64,000 bases of DNA from Hexactinellida sp. DTS-2022 (GCA_028753945.1 JAPNXP010000014.1:4030001-4094000), one strand, 5' to 3'; positions 11,050 to 22,427 are shown, counted from the stretch's first letter. Numbers and translations: made by a program. Notes: generated by a model from the sequence alone, not told the origin.

Positions 11050-12932
11050 ATACCGAACTGTTCTACCCCTGGTTGTAGGGGTAATTATACTCCAGAAGAG
11101 CGCGTCCCAATTTTTAAACTTCCAGATGGTCCACCTGAGTTAAGACATGCCTGGATACCTGCTCTCCATCGTGAGGATATTTCTGACCTAAAAATGGTGT
11201 ATGTGTGTGCTAAGCATTTTACGAAGGAAGATATTCAATATTTTCACACGGTACCCAGAGCCAGAGGAGATGGCACATCCTATGAGGTCCCGTGAGGAAG
11301 ACCCAAATTAAATCCTTGCGCTGTCCCCTCTCTCCTTCCTGGTTGTCAGTCTTATTATTCCTCTACCCCTTCAATTAGAATCAAACGAACTCGGTTCTCT
11401 TACGACTCCAAAGAGAAAGATTTATTGAACCAAGCAACTAATCTCAGCTTGAGATCAGAGAACACAGAAATGGAGAAGTTTTGTGTTGACGAGATAAGTT
11501 AGCTTTGATAACAATCCCAACTGACTGGTTAGTTTGGATTCAAACTAATATTTGTGTGAGATTTTATTGCCTAAGATGGAAAATCATAATATTTGTGCAG
11601 ATGTTTCTCTTGAAATATTCTTTTTTATCTGTGAACGGATATATATATGGGGAGTCCATTTCTTTCTCACTTATCTCTATCACTGATATCCGACAAATTG
11701 AAACGATGTATTTACAGAGATTACTCTGAAACTTAGCTCTTCCTCTCAGAAGAAACACCCTCACCATATCTCTAAAGCCAAAGAACATATTGAGGAGGCT
11801 ATATGTAATCTATTAGATAGTGATGATTCAGAATCCAATTGTTCCGATTTGCCAAGATTACAATTTATTCTTGGCCAACTAGAGAATGTGGGTATTTACA
11901 AGAAGAGAAGGAGATATAATGTTATTACACGAATTATGGCCATAGAAACGGATCTGGTTTCTCCTGCTAGTTACAAATTTCTCCAATGTTCAGAATGCAT
12001 TTCTTTTCGACATGTTCACACACTAGAAAAGTTGTACTCTTCTTTTGGGCTGGAAAACTACTCTTGTACTTACCTTAGCCAGGTATCTTCTTCTTTAAGT
12101 TCTCAAGAGAAGAATGTAATTATTCAGATGGATGAGATCCACGTTAACTTAAGTCTGAGGGGTGGGAAGGGTGGGAAAATATTTGGTCCTAACTTATCCC
12201 CTGAATACCCCACAAGAACTGTATTTGCTATCATGGTTTCTAGTTTACACAAAAAATGGTCCTGTATTTCTCGTTTGATACCTTGCGATCTATATCTGCT
12301 GAATACCTTTCGTATAATTAAGTCTTGTATTTTGGTTATCGAATCTTTCGGTTTGAAAGTACAAATTATTTCTAACGACAATTACCCTTCAAACGTGAAC
12401 TTATTCAAGTTATTTTCTCCAACTAAAAAGTTAGAGACTAGTGTACCACACCCTTCTGATAATAAAAGAAAACTCTATGTTACTTTTGACTTTGTGCACA
12501 TTTTGAAAAGTATTCGAAACAATTGGTTGAATCAGAAAGATATTCGGAAAACCTTTCACTTTCCCAACTTTCAGACATTAAGCTGGATTACTGTGTGCAT
12601 CCTGTTCAAGTTTACTCTGCATCTTTTAGTGATGTGCGTCTCCTCTATAATTTAGAGAAAGAATCCTTAGCTAAGTTAGCTCCTACCTTGACTATCAAAG
12701 CTTGTTATCCTTCTGCTATTGAGCGCCAAAATGTGAAACTTGTTATGAAAGTATTAAACGAATTAACTGTTCCAGCTCTGAAGTTACAGAATGAACTCCG
12801 TAACCAAGAAGACCGAAACAATACACACCACTTTGTTGAAATGCTTCTTCAAATTTGGAAACTTTTAAACATAAATTCTCCACTTAAATGTAAACGTTTG
12901 AATGATGATATCTCAAGACCTCTAACATACCT
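11050..12932 (+). pseudogene. THAP/P-type transposase of element A, 5' part
   Basis: The first segment (11050-11295) is a THAP zinc finger. It has the C2CH set NC...GC near the start, then RHAWIPALHRED and VCAKHFTKEDI, ending at a stop. The start codon reads ATA where the sister copies have ATG. After frameshifts, 11849-12655 encodes the catalytic part: IIQMDEIHV (first Asp), IISNDNYPSN (second Asp) and VTFDFVHILKSIRNNWLN, a signature shared with elements B, C and E. A shift at about 12530 moves the frame into ERQNVKLVMKVLNELTVPAL up to PLTYL, where the Harbinger insert begins. Unlike copy C, no introns interrupt the regions before and after the first catalytic Asp. Dead copy. Confidence 0.85.
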
Positions 12933-13430
12933 GGGGCCTTATTCACTAACATTTCTTAAGTTTTGCTTAACTCAAAAACTAAGCAAAACTTAAGAAAACT
13001 TAACGGAAATCTTAGATTATGCTTAACTTTAAGCACAAACTTAAATTTTGTTTAGTTTTCTTAAAGTTAGAATACGTAACGGAAATCTTAGATGCTTAGT
13101 TTTGGTTAAGTTTTCTTAAAGTTAGAAAACTTAACGGAAATCTTAGATTATGCTTAACTTTAAGCAAAAACTTAAGTTTTGATTAAGTTTAACCAAAATC
13201 TAAGAAAAATTAAGTTTTTGCTTAGTTTTGGTTAAGTTTTCTTAAACTTAGAAAACTTAACGGAAATCTTAGATTATGCTTAACTTTAAGCACAAACTTG
13301 AATTTTGTTTAGTTTTCTTAAAGTTAGAATACTTAACGGAAATCTTAGATTTTGCTTAAGTTCTAGTCAAACTTAAGTTTTTTGAGAAAATAATTTTCTT
13401 GTAAATTGCAAGTTTTGGGGATATATATCA

Positions 13431-14934
13431 TAAGCCCTTCGGTCCCGGTCACTTCGCTACGGATGATCAAATCGTTACGCGGTCTTGCTTTTTTCAATGG
13501 ACAGTTAAGGCCATATAAAATAAATAACTTCATTCCCATCTATCCCAATTTTTACCCTCCGTACGGATATATGAATGATTATCTTAAACATAATCATACT
13601 AGATATTAGCTATACTTGTGTAAAGACTCCTAATGTATCAATTTTATATAAGTCTTATATTTTTGAACATTACTTAATTACTTAAGCATTATGAATGCAA
13701 ATTTCGAAATCATCATACTGTTTACCATAGCCTTCTCTAATAAGGCCTACCATTAACTGTACCAGGGATGCGTTAGTGGACGAACATATTTATACACGAT
13801 CTCTATATTGCCGTAACGGTGGATTTTTCCCCCAAGTGATGTATTACATATTTGGAGACCTTCATGTCTTCAGCCCATAGATGTAAAATTTTTGTAGAAA
13901 TATGCACATTTCATGACGTAATAGACGATTAATTGACGAAATTACTCATTCTTTGAGAACCTGTAAATCGTTAAATACTGAACCTTTGATCCAATGATAA
14001 ATATCATGTATTCTTAAGGGTGCTTTACACAAATTGTGAAAAGTTATTCGTGATGATATTGGCAAAAATCTTGAGTTAGAGTGCAAACCATGGATGGCAC
14101 TTTTTTGGTAAATTTTGTCTGTATTTCAAAAACTAACATCGTTACAGCCAAACTACTATAACCATTTGATAGCCTATGCTCCACTTCCTATCCCATTATA
14201 ATACATTCCGACACGTTATCTCTAAAGATTACTACGTAATCATCAATAATAGTACAGTCGAATAGTATATAATATTATTGATGATTACGTAGTAATCTTT
14301 AGAGATAACGTGTCGAAATGTATTATAATGGGATAGGAAGTGGAGCATAGGCTATCAAATGGTTATAGTAGTTTGGCTGTAACGATGTTAGTTTTTGAAA
14401 TACAGACAAAATTTACCAAAAAAGTGCCATCCATGGTTTGCACTCTAACTCAAGATTTTTGCCAATATCATCACGAATAACTTTTCACAATTTGTGTAAA
14501 GCACCCTTAAGAATACATGATATTTATCATTGGATCAAAGGTTCAGTATTTAACGATTTACAGGTTCTCAAAGAATGAGTAATTTCGTCAATTAATCGTC
14601 TATTACGTCATGAAATGTGCATATTTCTACAAAAATTTTACATCTATGGGCTGAAGACATGAAGGTCTCCAAATATGTAATACATCACTTGGGGGAAAAA
14701 TCCACCGTTACGGCAATATAGAGATCGTGTATAAATATGTTCGTCCACTAACGCATCCCTAGTCCAAAAAAACATGTTTAATGGCAGGCCTTATTAGAGA
14801 AGGCTATGTGTTTACCTATTATAACATTTTGAAGATAGTGTATTTCTCAAATGTAAATGCGGTTTTTCCCCCATCCCTTTAATATTATACTGACAAACAC
14901 ACAAACACTCAACAATTAGTTTTAATCATATAGA
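13431..14934 (-). mobile_element. Non-autonomous Helitron H2, carrying a fold-back insert
   Basis: Read on the minus strand it starts TCTATATGATTAAAACTAAT just after an A (14935 complement) and then enters GTTTGTGTGTTTGTC. It ends ...GACCGAAGGGCTTA before a T. An imperfect short hairpin region built on GCGAAGTGACC precedes the end. Its left and right parts align with Helitron H3 at 53809-54866, which lacks the fold-back insert and so shows the empty site. No Rep/helicase gene. Confidence 0.7.
13736..14808. mobile_element. Fold-back P-like element, 1073 bp
   Basis: It begins CATAGCCTTCTCTAATAAGG and ends in the inverted form. A perfect 7-bp duplication TGTTTAC flanks it (13729-13735, 14809-14815). 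Almost the whole element is two near-identical inverted arms of about 515 and 535 bp around a 23-bp loop (about 14251-14273). The arms differ mainly just inside the termini (about 13766-13775 versus 14763-14780). The terminal sequence matches the ends of P-like element A, whose transposase presumably moved it. No gene; any transcript would be a long hairpin. Confidence 0.9.
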
Positions 14935-15329
14935 TATATATTTTATTTGGTGAATAAGTTTGTATCCATGACTCCCAAGTTGAACCTATTTTAAATATTT
15001 GTACATTACTTATGCAGTTATGCCAATTAAGTCGTATTATACTTAAATTTACATGAATATCTTAAACATCCTGATACTTCGCACGAGTTTCTGTCTAATG
15101 ATCAATAAATATTATTCTCAGAAAAATTGCAGACCCTAGAAGACGAATACTAAATTTATCTCGCATGTAGTAATATGATACTATAAGTAATTATAGAATT
15201 ATATATTTATATTATAATAGACTATATATTACTCGAACTAGTTAATGTATAATATCTTGTGCAGCAGCAATTTTCTGACAATTTACTCAGTATTAGGTAT
15301 AGTTAACGTAAATTCTATATATTCTTTTC
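14935..15329. other. Harbinger 5' non-coding region
   Basis: AT-rich sequence between the Helitron insertion and the transposase start. It probably contains the element promoter, but no motif could be supported. Confidence 0.4.
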
Positions 15330-16374
15330 ATGGCATCTGGACTAAGTTTGATTGAGATTGAAATTGAATTAATACAAAGCAGCTTACGTAGACAGCGAGT
15401 TTTTAGAGATCGACTAAACCCCCTGGATGCATATTCTGACTTTGAGTTTATCACTAGGTACAGAATTACTCAGTATATGTTCCTCGAACTCCTGGAAAGG
15501 ATTTCTACGAAACTAAATCGCACCACAGCTCGTTCTTACCCAATTGCTCCGTAGCTCTACAATTTTTAGCTACCGGGACATTTCAGACGGTAGTCGCATC
15601 CGCACATGGGATCTCCCAAACATCTGTATCCAGATGCGTAACTGACTAACTGCTGTATGTGAAGCATTAACAGCTATTGCTCCTACATATATTCAATTTC
15701 CAAATACATCTCGACAAAAAGTAATTCAAAGATTCTTCCTCAAAAAATACAAGTTTCCACTAGTTCTCGGTTGTATTGATTGTTCACATGTTTCCGTCCT
15801 TGCGCCATCATCGAATGAGGATATCTATGTTAACCGAAAGGGATTTCATTCTATTAACATACAAGCGATTTGTGACCACGAATTTCACTTCATTAATGCT
15901 GTTGTTAAATGGCCGGGATGTACTCATGATGCTTTCATATGGCGACAATCAGGCATAAATCAAAAGATAACAACTGGTGAGATCGAAACTGTACATGGGT
16001 GGTTCTTGGGTGATAGTGCTTATGGATTAAAACAAAACCTAATGACTCCTATAACTTCTCCAATTACTCCTGGGCACAGAAGGTATAATCGGGCTTTTCT
16101 TAAAGCTCGCCAAACCATTGAGTGTACCTTCGGAATATGGAAGAGCCGTTGGAGATCAATGGATAAAACAGGAGGAACCCTTTGTTATAGCCCTGAAAAA
16201 TGTTGCAAAATTATATTGGCTACCATGGTGCTGCATAACATGTGTATTAGCCATGGCCTGTTAGCCGATTTTGAAATGTTGATGGCTGATCCTATCTCAG
16301 ATATAGTCCCACCGGAACCTTCAGAAAATGGATTAATAATGAGAGAATCAATAATATCAGAATTTTTTGCTTAA
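15330..16374 (+). pseudogene. PIF/Harbinger DDE transposase (HARBI1-like), two frameshifts
   Basis: An RNase H-fold endonuclease that, with the Myb-like partner encoded next door, would excise and insert the element. The N-terminal part (15330-15554) has RFRD/RLNPLDAYSD and YRITQYMFLELLERI. A frameshift at about 15551 leads into ALQFLATGTFQTVVASAHGI and VSRCV. A second at about 15640 restores a long frame to 16374. The catalytic triad is visible: D in LGCIDCSHV, D in FLGDSAYGL and E in QTIECTFGIWKSRW. The closing motif ATMVLHNMC is also typical. Apart from the two shifts the protein is full length (about 345 codons) and well preserved, so inactivation looks recent. The first ATG at 15330 gives the expected N-terminus. 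Confidence 0.9.
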
Positions 16375-16522
16375 TTATGTTGTTGTATACGACATTGAAT
16401 TTATACTAGTAAAGTAGGTAATAGTATAATTACAAAGTTATATTATAGAATACTATTTATTGGAGAACAATTAGCGAACTATCTATCTTTGATTACTTGG
16501 TTAATTAATTAGTAGAAATCCA

Positions 16523-17337
16523 TTAATAATCGGTAGAAGGAGGATACATTGATGGATGAGGAGGAAAATTCTTCACATAGGGATTTGAAACATAAGACCC
16601 GACTGCTGCTACAGGATGCTCTAAACCTGGCTGGGTTAACGCAGCTAACAGTCTGTTTTGGTTCGCGAGTATCTCGGGGATTGTTTCCATCATTATATCC
16701 CCAATTCGTTTCAGGCTGTACTCGATTTTCTCCATTCTATGTTATATATTCTTCATGCAATCCAATTTCTGCTGTTCTTTTTCGAGGAGAATATGTTTAG
16801 TTTGAGTGAGATCACTTGGTGATAAGCTATGTGAGGAGTATTTTCTCTTGCGATTGGGCAGTACCTCAAACTTCGGCTGGTCATCATCAGTTGAGAAGAT
16901 TGGACTTATTGGCATCTGCTGGTCAGACTCAATGGAAACTTGAGAGCTGATATCTATTCCAGAAGCAATGCCCTCAAACACTTCTTTTCCCTTAATACTT
17001 CTAATCTTGTCCTCCAATAGTGTTAACTCGGCTCCAGGGGGACCTCCGCCAGTTTTATGAATTGAAGCAAGCTTATCGGCGATTAGTGGTTTATGTTTGC
17101 TCAAGAGGTTAGACCACTTTTTAGTATATCATCTCTAGTTCTTGTTACCCCATGTAGAGATGATAACTTAGAGGCGACTTCCTCCCAAACCAAAGTCTTC
17201 TCTTCAAAGGTAAATGAAGCACCTAAGCTGCCGAATAACTGCGACTTGTTTTCCTGGATTATGTCCACCAAGGAATGAATTTCTTCGGTGGAAAAACGAA
17301 CGGGTTTTGAGCGGGTTTTGGATTTTTCGAGGGTCAT
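16523..17337 (-). pseudogene. Harbinger Myb/SANT-like DNA-binding protein
   Basis: This is the second Harbinger protein, thought in this superfamily to bind element ends and bring the transposase to the nucleus. From the minus-strand ATG at 17337 it encodes RFSTEEIHSLVDIIQENK and LVWEEVASKLSSL (Myb/SANT-like helices). A frameshift near 17104 leads into DKLASIHKTGGGPPGAEL, the conserved HKTGGGP end of the domain. An acidic linker follows, then QTKHILLEKEQQKLDCMKNI. An in-frame TAA at about 16742 precedes EKIEYSLKRIGDIMMETIP, a helical tail. One frameshift and one stop make it a pseudogene. It is divergent to nothing and convergent with the transposase, tail to tail with about 150 bp between. 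Confidence 0.8.
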
Positions 17338-18098
17338 TTGGTTAAGAATGCAATTATGTAATTATTGTTAAATTGTTATTTATATATCCGGTGTTTAAAT
17401 TGTATATGTTCGTTAGTTGAAGTTAGTGATAGGTTTGAAATATAATAACAGTTAAGTCAACGTCCGGTATGACTTAAGTTTTAAGTCAAGTTTTAGTCAG
17501 AGTTAAGAAAAATTTTAGAAAATTCTAAGAATTTGTCTAAAGTTAAGCAAATTCTTAGTTTTTGCTTAAGTTTTCTCTAGTGAATACCAACTTAAGTCTG
17601 ACCATAGCCTACTTTAAATACAGCTGGACATGCTGCATAAACATCGAAAAAATAGGAGTCCAGTTTTATTATCTTCAGTTTAGATCTACTAAGCGTCTTA
17701 CATTGTATACATTTAACTATTCCCAGGTTTCAATATATGAGGAATCTTTTGCGACTACTTATAAAGTTCTCAGTAACCTTACTATGTGGTTTAGGCGCCA
17801 AATAAATGATGACGTTAGCGTATTTAAAATTGAGCATTTAGTATGGATCTTTTTGCATAATGTTATATGTTATGTATTTTTCTGGTGGACATCTTTGAAT
17901 TGGTTAATACCCCGCCCAACTTAGCACACTAATTATAGAAGAATCAATGCAACTAGCCATTTTCCATAAACCATACAAAATAGGAGTCCAGTATTTTAAT
18001 TATTATCGAACCACAATTGTCAACTATTTAACTTATCTATTAGTGTATATATGGCATTTTTTGACAAGTTTTCATCTTAGTTGGTAAATTTGGTTATA

Positions 18099-18148
18099 CA
18101 GTCAATTCCGCTTAATAGAGCCACCGGTTAATAGAGAGGAGTTGACTG
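18099..18148. mobile_element. 50-bp pogo-like miniature element
   Basis: The ends CAGTCAATTCCGC and GAGTTGACTG lie between TA dinucleotides. A longer relative (100 bp) is at 57268-57367; both share CCGCTTAATAGAGCCACCGG and sit upstream of a P-type transposase. Confidence 0.6.
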
Positions 18149-18212
18149 TAGTTATTTTCTGAAGCCCTTTTATTCATCTACGTATATTGATTCTTTTAGC
18201 TAGTATATTCTT

Positions 18213-20830
18213 ATGCCTAATAAATGCGCAGTTGTTGGGTGTCGCGTCGGCTATTGTGGTGGTCCTAGGAAGCCCTTATTTCACTTCCCAAAGAAAGTTT
18301 CTCTACAAGAAAGGTGGATCGTGTTTTTAAACCGAACTAGTTACTCTCCAACTTCTAATTCAACTATATGTATAGATCATTTTGAAGGAAAGTATATAGT
18401 TCAGCATCCCAACAGACCGCGGCTCGACTATTCACTTGATCCTATTCCTTCTATTCATCCATCATCTATCCCCAAGAGTCAAAGGGTGATACCACACAAA
18501 TCTAGAAAACCTCCTGTAAAAAGAATATATCAAGAAGATGAATTCCTTCTATTTAAAGCTAAATTCAAATTCAATACTCTGCAAGATATATCCTTATTCC
18601 TAACCAATTCAAATGAATACAAAGAATTGAAGATAGACATCAACGAGTCTCATGTTGTAGCTTACCGTCTTAACATTCAGTCTGGGATAGTGGTGGTCAA
18701 GGAATGCATATACATCGATCGAAATTTTAATCTGCAGCTTAGCTATGATGGGATTCCCCTTCCACTCCCACCGTACATTAGGCAATCTCCTTTCTGTCAA
18801 ATTCGATCACTTGACATGCTAACTAACCTCCCCAATTATTGCCTGAATTTTTCTTCTCAGGATTATGAAATCAATGTTATAAAAGAGTTAATCAAACTTA
18901 CATACTACAGTCCTAAAGGGAGACCGAAGTACTCTTCCAGTGTATTACGCTTCGCTTTACTATTGCGGTACACTTCAAACTCTGGATACAATTTCCTTAA
19001 GAAACACTTGCCTCTTCCGAGCGAAACTCTCCTAAAAAGCCTAAAATCAAACTCTATTCAAGGTGGTAATGCTTTATCAGGATTGAGAGACAATGATCTT
19101 ATTGGTAGTGATGTTGTTTTGCTACTCGATGAAATGCATCTACAACAACAGGTATTCTTATTTATGATACTTATTACCTAATACCTATACAATTTTGAGT
19201 TTAACTATATCCTTATATAGGTTCAATTTGATGGCAAAACCATTATTGGATGTGATGGAGAGCTGGAAATGTATAAGAGCATACTCTGTTTTATGGTAAT
19301 TTCTCTAAAGAAAACGATCCCGTTTATACTAAAGGCAATACCTATTGTCAAACTATCATCAACCATTATTTCTGATGGGATTTTAAACTGCATCACTATC
19401 TTAACCCAAGCTAATTTCTATACTCGTGCTGTAATTGCTGATAATCATCGAAGTAATATCAGTGCATTCCAACGCCTGCTAAACAATTATTCGATTCAGG
19501 AGAAAAGCAATTGTATATTAATCCAAACGATACTGTTAAACACATTTACCTGATGTTTGACACAGTACATCTTATTAAAAACATAAGAAATAATTTGTTA
19601 GCTTCTCGATATTTTAAAGTTCCTCAGAGTCACCTCTTATTCCATAATTTACCTCATACTTTCCCGGCTGGTGAAGTTCATTGGTCACGTCTACATTCAA
19701 TCCATTCACTTGACAACGTACAGTCTGCACACCTTAGACTAGCTCCAAAAATAAATTACTCAGTTCTTCATCCTGGCAACAATAAACAATCTGTTCCCTT
19801 GGCATTAGCTATTTTCGAACCTACCACAACTACGGCACTTCTCCAATACATTCCCAACGATACTGTCACGCCAGCATTTCTGAAACTTTTCTATTCATGG
19901 TGGCTGATAGTAAATGCAAAGGAAAGGTATCATCCTAATCCTGTCGGTAGCTCCTTGATATCGAATGACGATAAAATTGATTTTTTACATAAAATGAATG
20001 AGTGGCTTATCGAATGGAGAGATACTAAACAGCTTGGTTTAACAAAACAGACATTCAATGCTCTAATTTGCACTAATAATGTTATAGCTGACTTGTGTAG
20101 TGATTTGCTAGAGAGTGGCTATCAATTTGTTCTAACTGGAAGATTGCAAACAGATCCACTTGAAAGAAGATTTTCACTGTATCGGCGGATGAGCGGTGGC
20201 CGCTTCTTAGTTAGCTTGAAAGAAGTCTTACAATCGGAATCTATAGTCAAGGTGAAAATTTTACTCAAACAGAATTTAAAAATTGAAGATTTTGCAGTTT
20301 TATCTACAGAGAAAGAAACTGAAATCCAACAGTTCGTTGGAGAGTTGAATATGGATAATTTTGATCATTTGCAGTTATCTGAAAGTGCAAGGCAAGTGGC
20401 TGTTTACATCGCTGGTTATATCACTAAAAAGCTGTTAAAGATTACACACTGTGACAACTGTCTTGTTCGACTGAAAGAAGATCAAGTTACAAGCCCATAT
20501 GTTGATACTTTAAACAGAGGTGGACTTAACTTACCATCAATGTCACTCTATTATTACGTCGAAGCTGCATTTTGTGTAATTGAAGCGAATCAACATGTGA
20601 TTTGTAGTTCTGGTCTCCCTTTCAAAGTTTTGGCATGTAGAATTTTGGATTCATTGTATTCTGGTTGGGATTCGGAATTCTCTTGTGTCACTCACAAAGC
20701 CCATATTTGCAATATCGTCAATAACAAAGTTGCTAACGTTTACTTCTCCAATTTGTCAAAAAAGATTAGCCATACACAACGTAAGCACCAAGTTGAAGCT
20801 TTCAAGAGTCGTCAACGCCAAAAATTATGA
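18213..20830 (+). pseudogene. THAP/P-type transposase of element B, one frameshift
   Basis: Exon 1 (18213-19151, 313 codons) starts with a THAP domain: KCAVVGC, ERWIVFL (the invariant Trp) and ICIDHF complete the C2CH zinc site. It ends VLLLDEMHLQQQ with the first catalytic Asp. A 69-bp intron (19152-19220, GT...AG) joins to VQFDGKTIIGCDGEL. Exon 2 carries AVIADNHRSN (second Asp). A frameshift at about 19508-19511 moves into the last 440 codons, with MFDTVHLIKNIRNN, LQTDPLERRFSLYRRMSGGR (the presumed catalytic Glu region) and YIAGYITKKLL...CDNC, a probable zinc site. The intron position just after DEMH is close to intron 2 of copy C. Joined length would be about 850 residues, similar to THAP9/P transposases. 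Likely inactive as it stands unless the shift is a sequencing error. Confidence 0.9.
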
Positions 20831-21469
20831 ATATTATAGTATATTTTTAGAAATATACTATCTCATAACATTTAGACTGGAATTCATTGTACAGAGTGAA
20901 TTAACAATATCTCTCTCTCAATTTGTTACTTACAATATATATACAGTAGAAGTTATTATATTATATTTTTGTATGTCATCATTTATTTGGCGCCTAAACC
21001 ACATAGTAAGGTTACTGAGAACTTTATAAGTAGTCGCAAAAGATTCCTCATATATTGAAACCTGGGAATAGTTAAATGTATACAATGTAAGACGCTTAGT
21101 AGATCTAAACTGAAGATAATAAAACTGGACTCCTATTTTTTCGATGTTTATGCAGCATGTCCAGCTGTATTTAAAGTAGGCTATGGTCTGACTTAAGTGT
21201 TGCTTAAGTGCTGATTTAAGTTTAAGCAAAAACTAAGAATTTGCTTAAGTTTTAAGCAAATACTAAGAATTTGCTTAACTTTAAGCAAATTCTTAGTATT
21301 TGCTTAAGTTTTGTTTAGTGAATACCAACTTAAGTCTGACTTAAGTGTTGCTTAAGTACTGATTTAAGTTTAAGCAAAAACTTAGTTTTTGCTTAACTTT
21401 AAGCAAAAACTAAGAATTTGCTTAAAGTTAAGCAAATTTTAAGTTAAGAAGTTTAGTGAATAAGGCCCC

Positions 21470-22427
21470 AGGACGAACGATTTTCATTCTTAGCTTGTGT
21501 TGTGTTGTTATTTGGTTAGAGACTTGGCTGGCCTTGCCAGGAAATGTAGGAAAGTTAAGTAATCAAACGTTTACCAGTTTTAAACATGCTTGTACTGTAT
21601 TGCCTCAGATAACGAAGCATTTAACTGGATTTTGTGGATTTAACTATCTTTTGACATCATTTTTACAGACAGATCCATTAGAACATCACTTTGGCCTATA
21701 TCGTATGTGATGTCAGGTTCAAACTATCATATCTCGTATCTTCAAATCCTTGAAACTGAACGCCGTCTCAAGTTATCCAACATATTAAAGATTTTTGCTT
21801 TACAACAAGATTGTGGCTTATATTCAATTCAGAGATTTATTGATTCATACTCATCCTTTGATACGAATAATGGCGATGAAATCGATGTCCAACTAGTCTG
21901 GGATGAAATTGATGATCTAACTTCCATTGAATGTAGTTTACAGACACTTCAGTCATTAGCTTTTATTGCTGGTTTTGCAGTACATAATTATATTTTAAAA
22001 ACTCAGTCATGTCATGTTTGCATTGATCTTTTGACCATTGACAGAGACTATATCTTTGATGAAGATTCACAATCACAACCCGAGTTCAGGCTTTTGCAAT
22101 TAACTGACCGTGGTGGCCTAAAGTATCCATCTGAGTTTATCCTTCGAATCTATAGTAACTTTATGGAAGACGCTATTTGCAATTGAAAGCAAAGAAAACT
22201 TGTTGGCGATATTGATGCAAGGATCATCCAGAAAAATTATTGTGGAAGTAACCTTGATATTCTTAGAAGAGACTGATGCGATTGCCAAATTGAGTTGCAT
22301 TTCTTGTGGTGTCTATTTTGACTATCCTAAAAAATCTATTTTCACTTGCGCCAACTGTTTACTAGCTAACAAGGTTAATAATTATAACTCAGATGTTGCA
22401 TCTAAGGTAAAGAAAAGCGAAAACTGA
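21470..22427 (+). pseudogene. THAP/P-type transposase of element A, 3' part
   Basis: This continues the frame of 11050-12932 on the other side of the Harbinger insert. DERFSFLACVV, then after a shift WLETWLALPGN, QTFTSFKHACTVLP and LQTDPLEHHFGLYR run into MMSGSNYHISYLQIL with a further shift at about 21707. The end has SLAFIAGFAVHNYILKTQ, CHVCIDLL, LTDRGGLKYPS and CANCLLANKV, matching copy C residue for residue in many places. A stop at about 22183 and a frameshift separate the last block (22200-22427). Together the two parts cover the whole protein. Confidence 0.85.

Larger units (their letters stand above)
17603..21185 (+). mobile_element. P-like element B, 3583 bp, perfect 211-bp inverted termini
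   Basis: The terminal inverted repeats 17603-17813 and 20975-21185 start CATAGCCTACTTTAAATACA and appear identical over 211 bp. A perfect 7-bp duplication GTCTGAC flanks the element (17596-17602, 21186-21192). It inserted in the right subterminal repeats of the Harbinger element. The identical arms and a transposase with one obvious frameshift mark it as the youngest P-like copy here. Confidence 0.95.
12933..21469. mobile_element. PIF/Harbinger element (with nested insertions)
   Basis: The ends GGGGCCTTATTCACTAA and, inverted, GGGGCCTTATTCACTAAAC enclose 8.5 kb. The subterminal regions (12950-13390, 17440-17602 and 21186-21450) are dense in tandem CTTAAGTTTTGCTTAA-type units. Two genes typical of the superfamily lie inside: a DDE transposase (15330-16374) and an oppositely oriented Myb/SANT-like protein (16523-17337). 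Three later insertions have been removed by eye: a Helitron (13431-14934), a fold-back inside that Helitron, and P-like element B (17603-21185) plus its 7-bp duplication. The flanking trinucleotides are CTG and CAG, not an exact direct repeat, so the usual 3-bp duplication is not clearly seen. It sits inside the coding region of element A. Confidence 0.85.

Noticed and set aside
12124-12381. Minus-strand frame across the element A transposase
   Set aside because: Shadow of the catalytic region on the plus strand.
17562-17924. 120-codon frame at the left end of element B and its 99-codon mirror at 20930-21229
   Set aside because: Both are readings of the 211-bp terminal inverted repeat; a protein would be encoded identically twice by the transposon ends.
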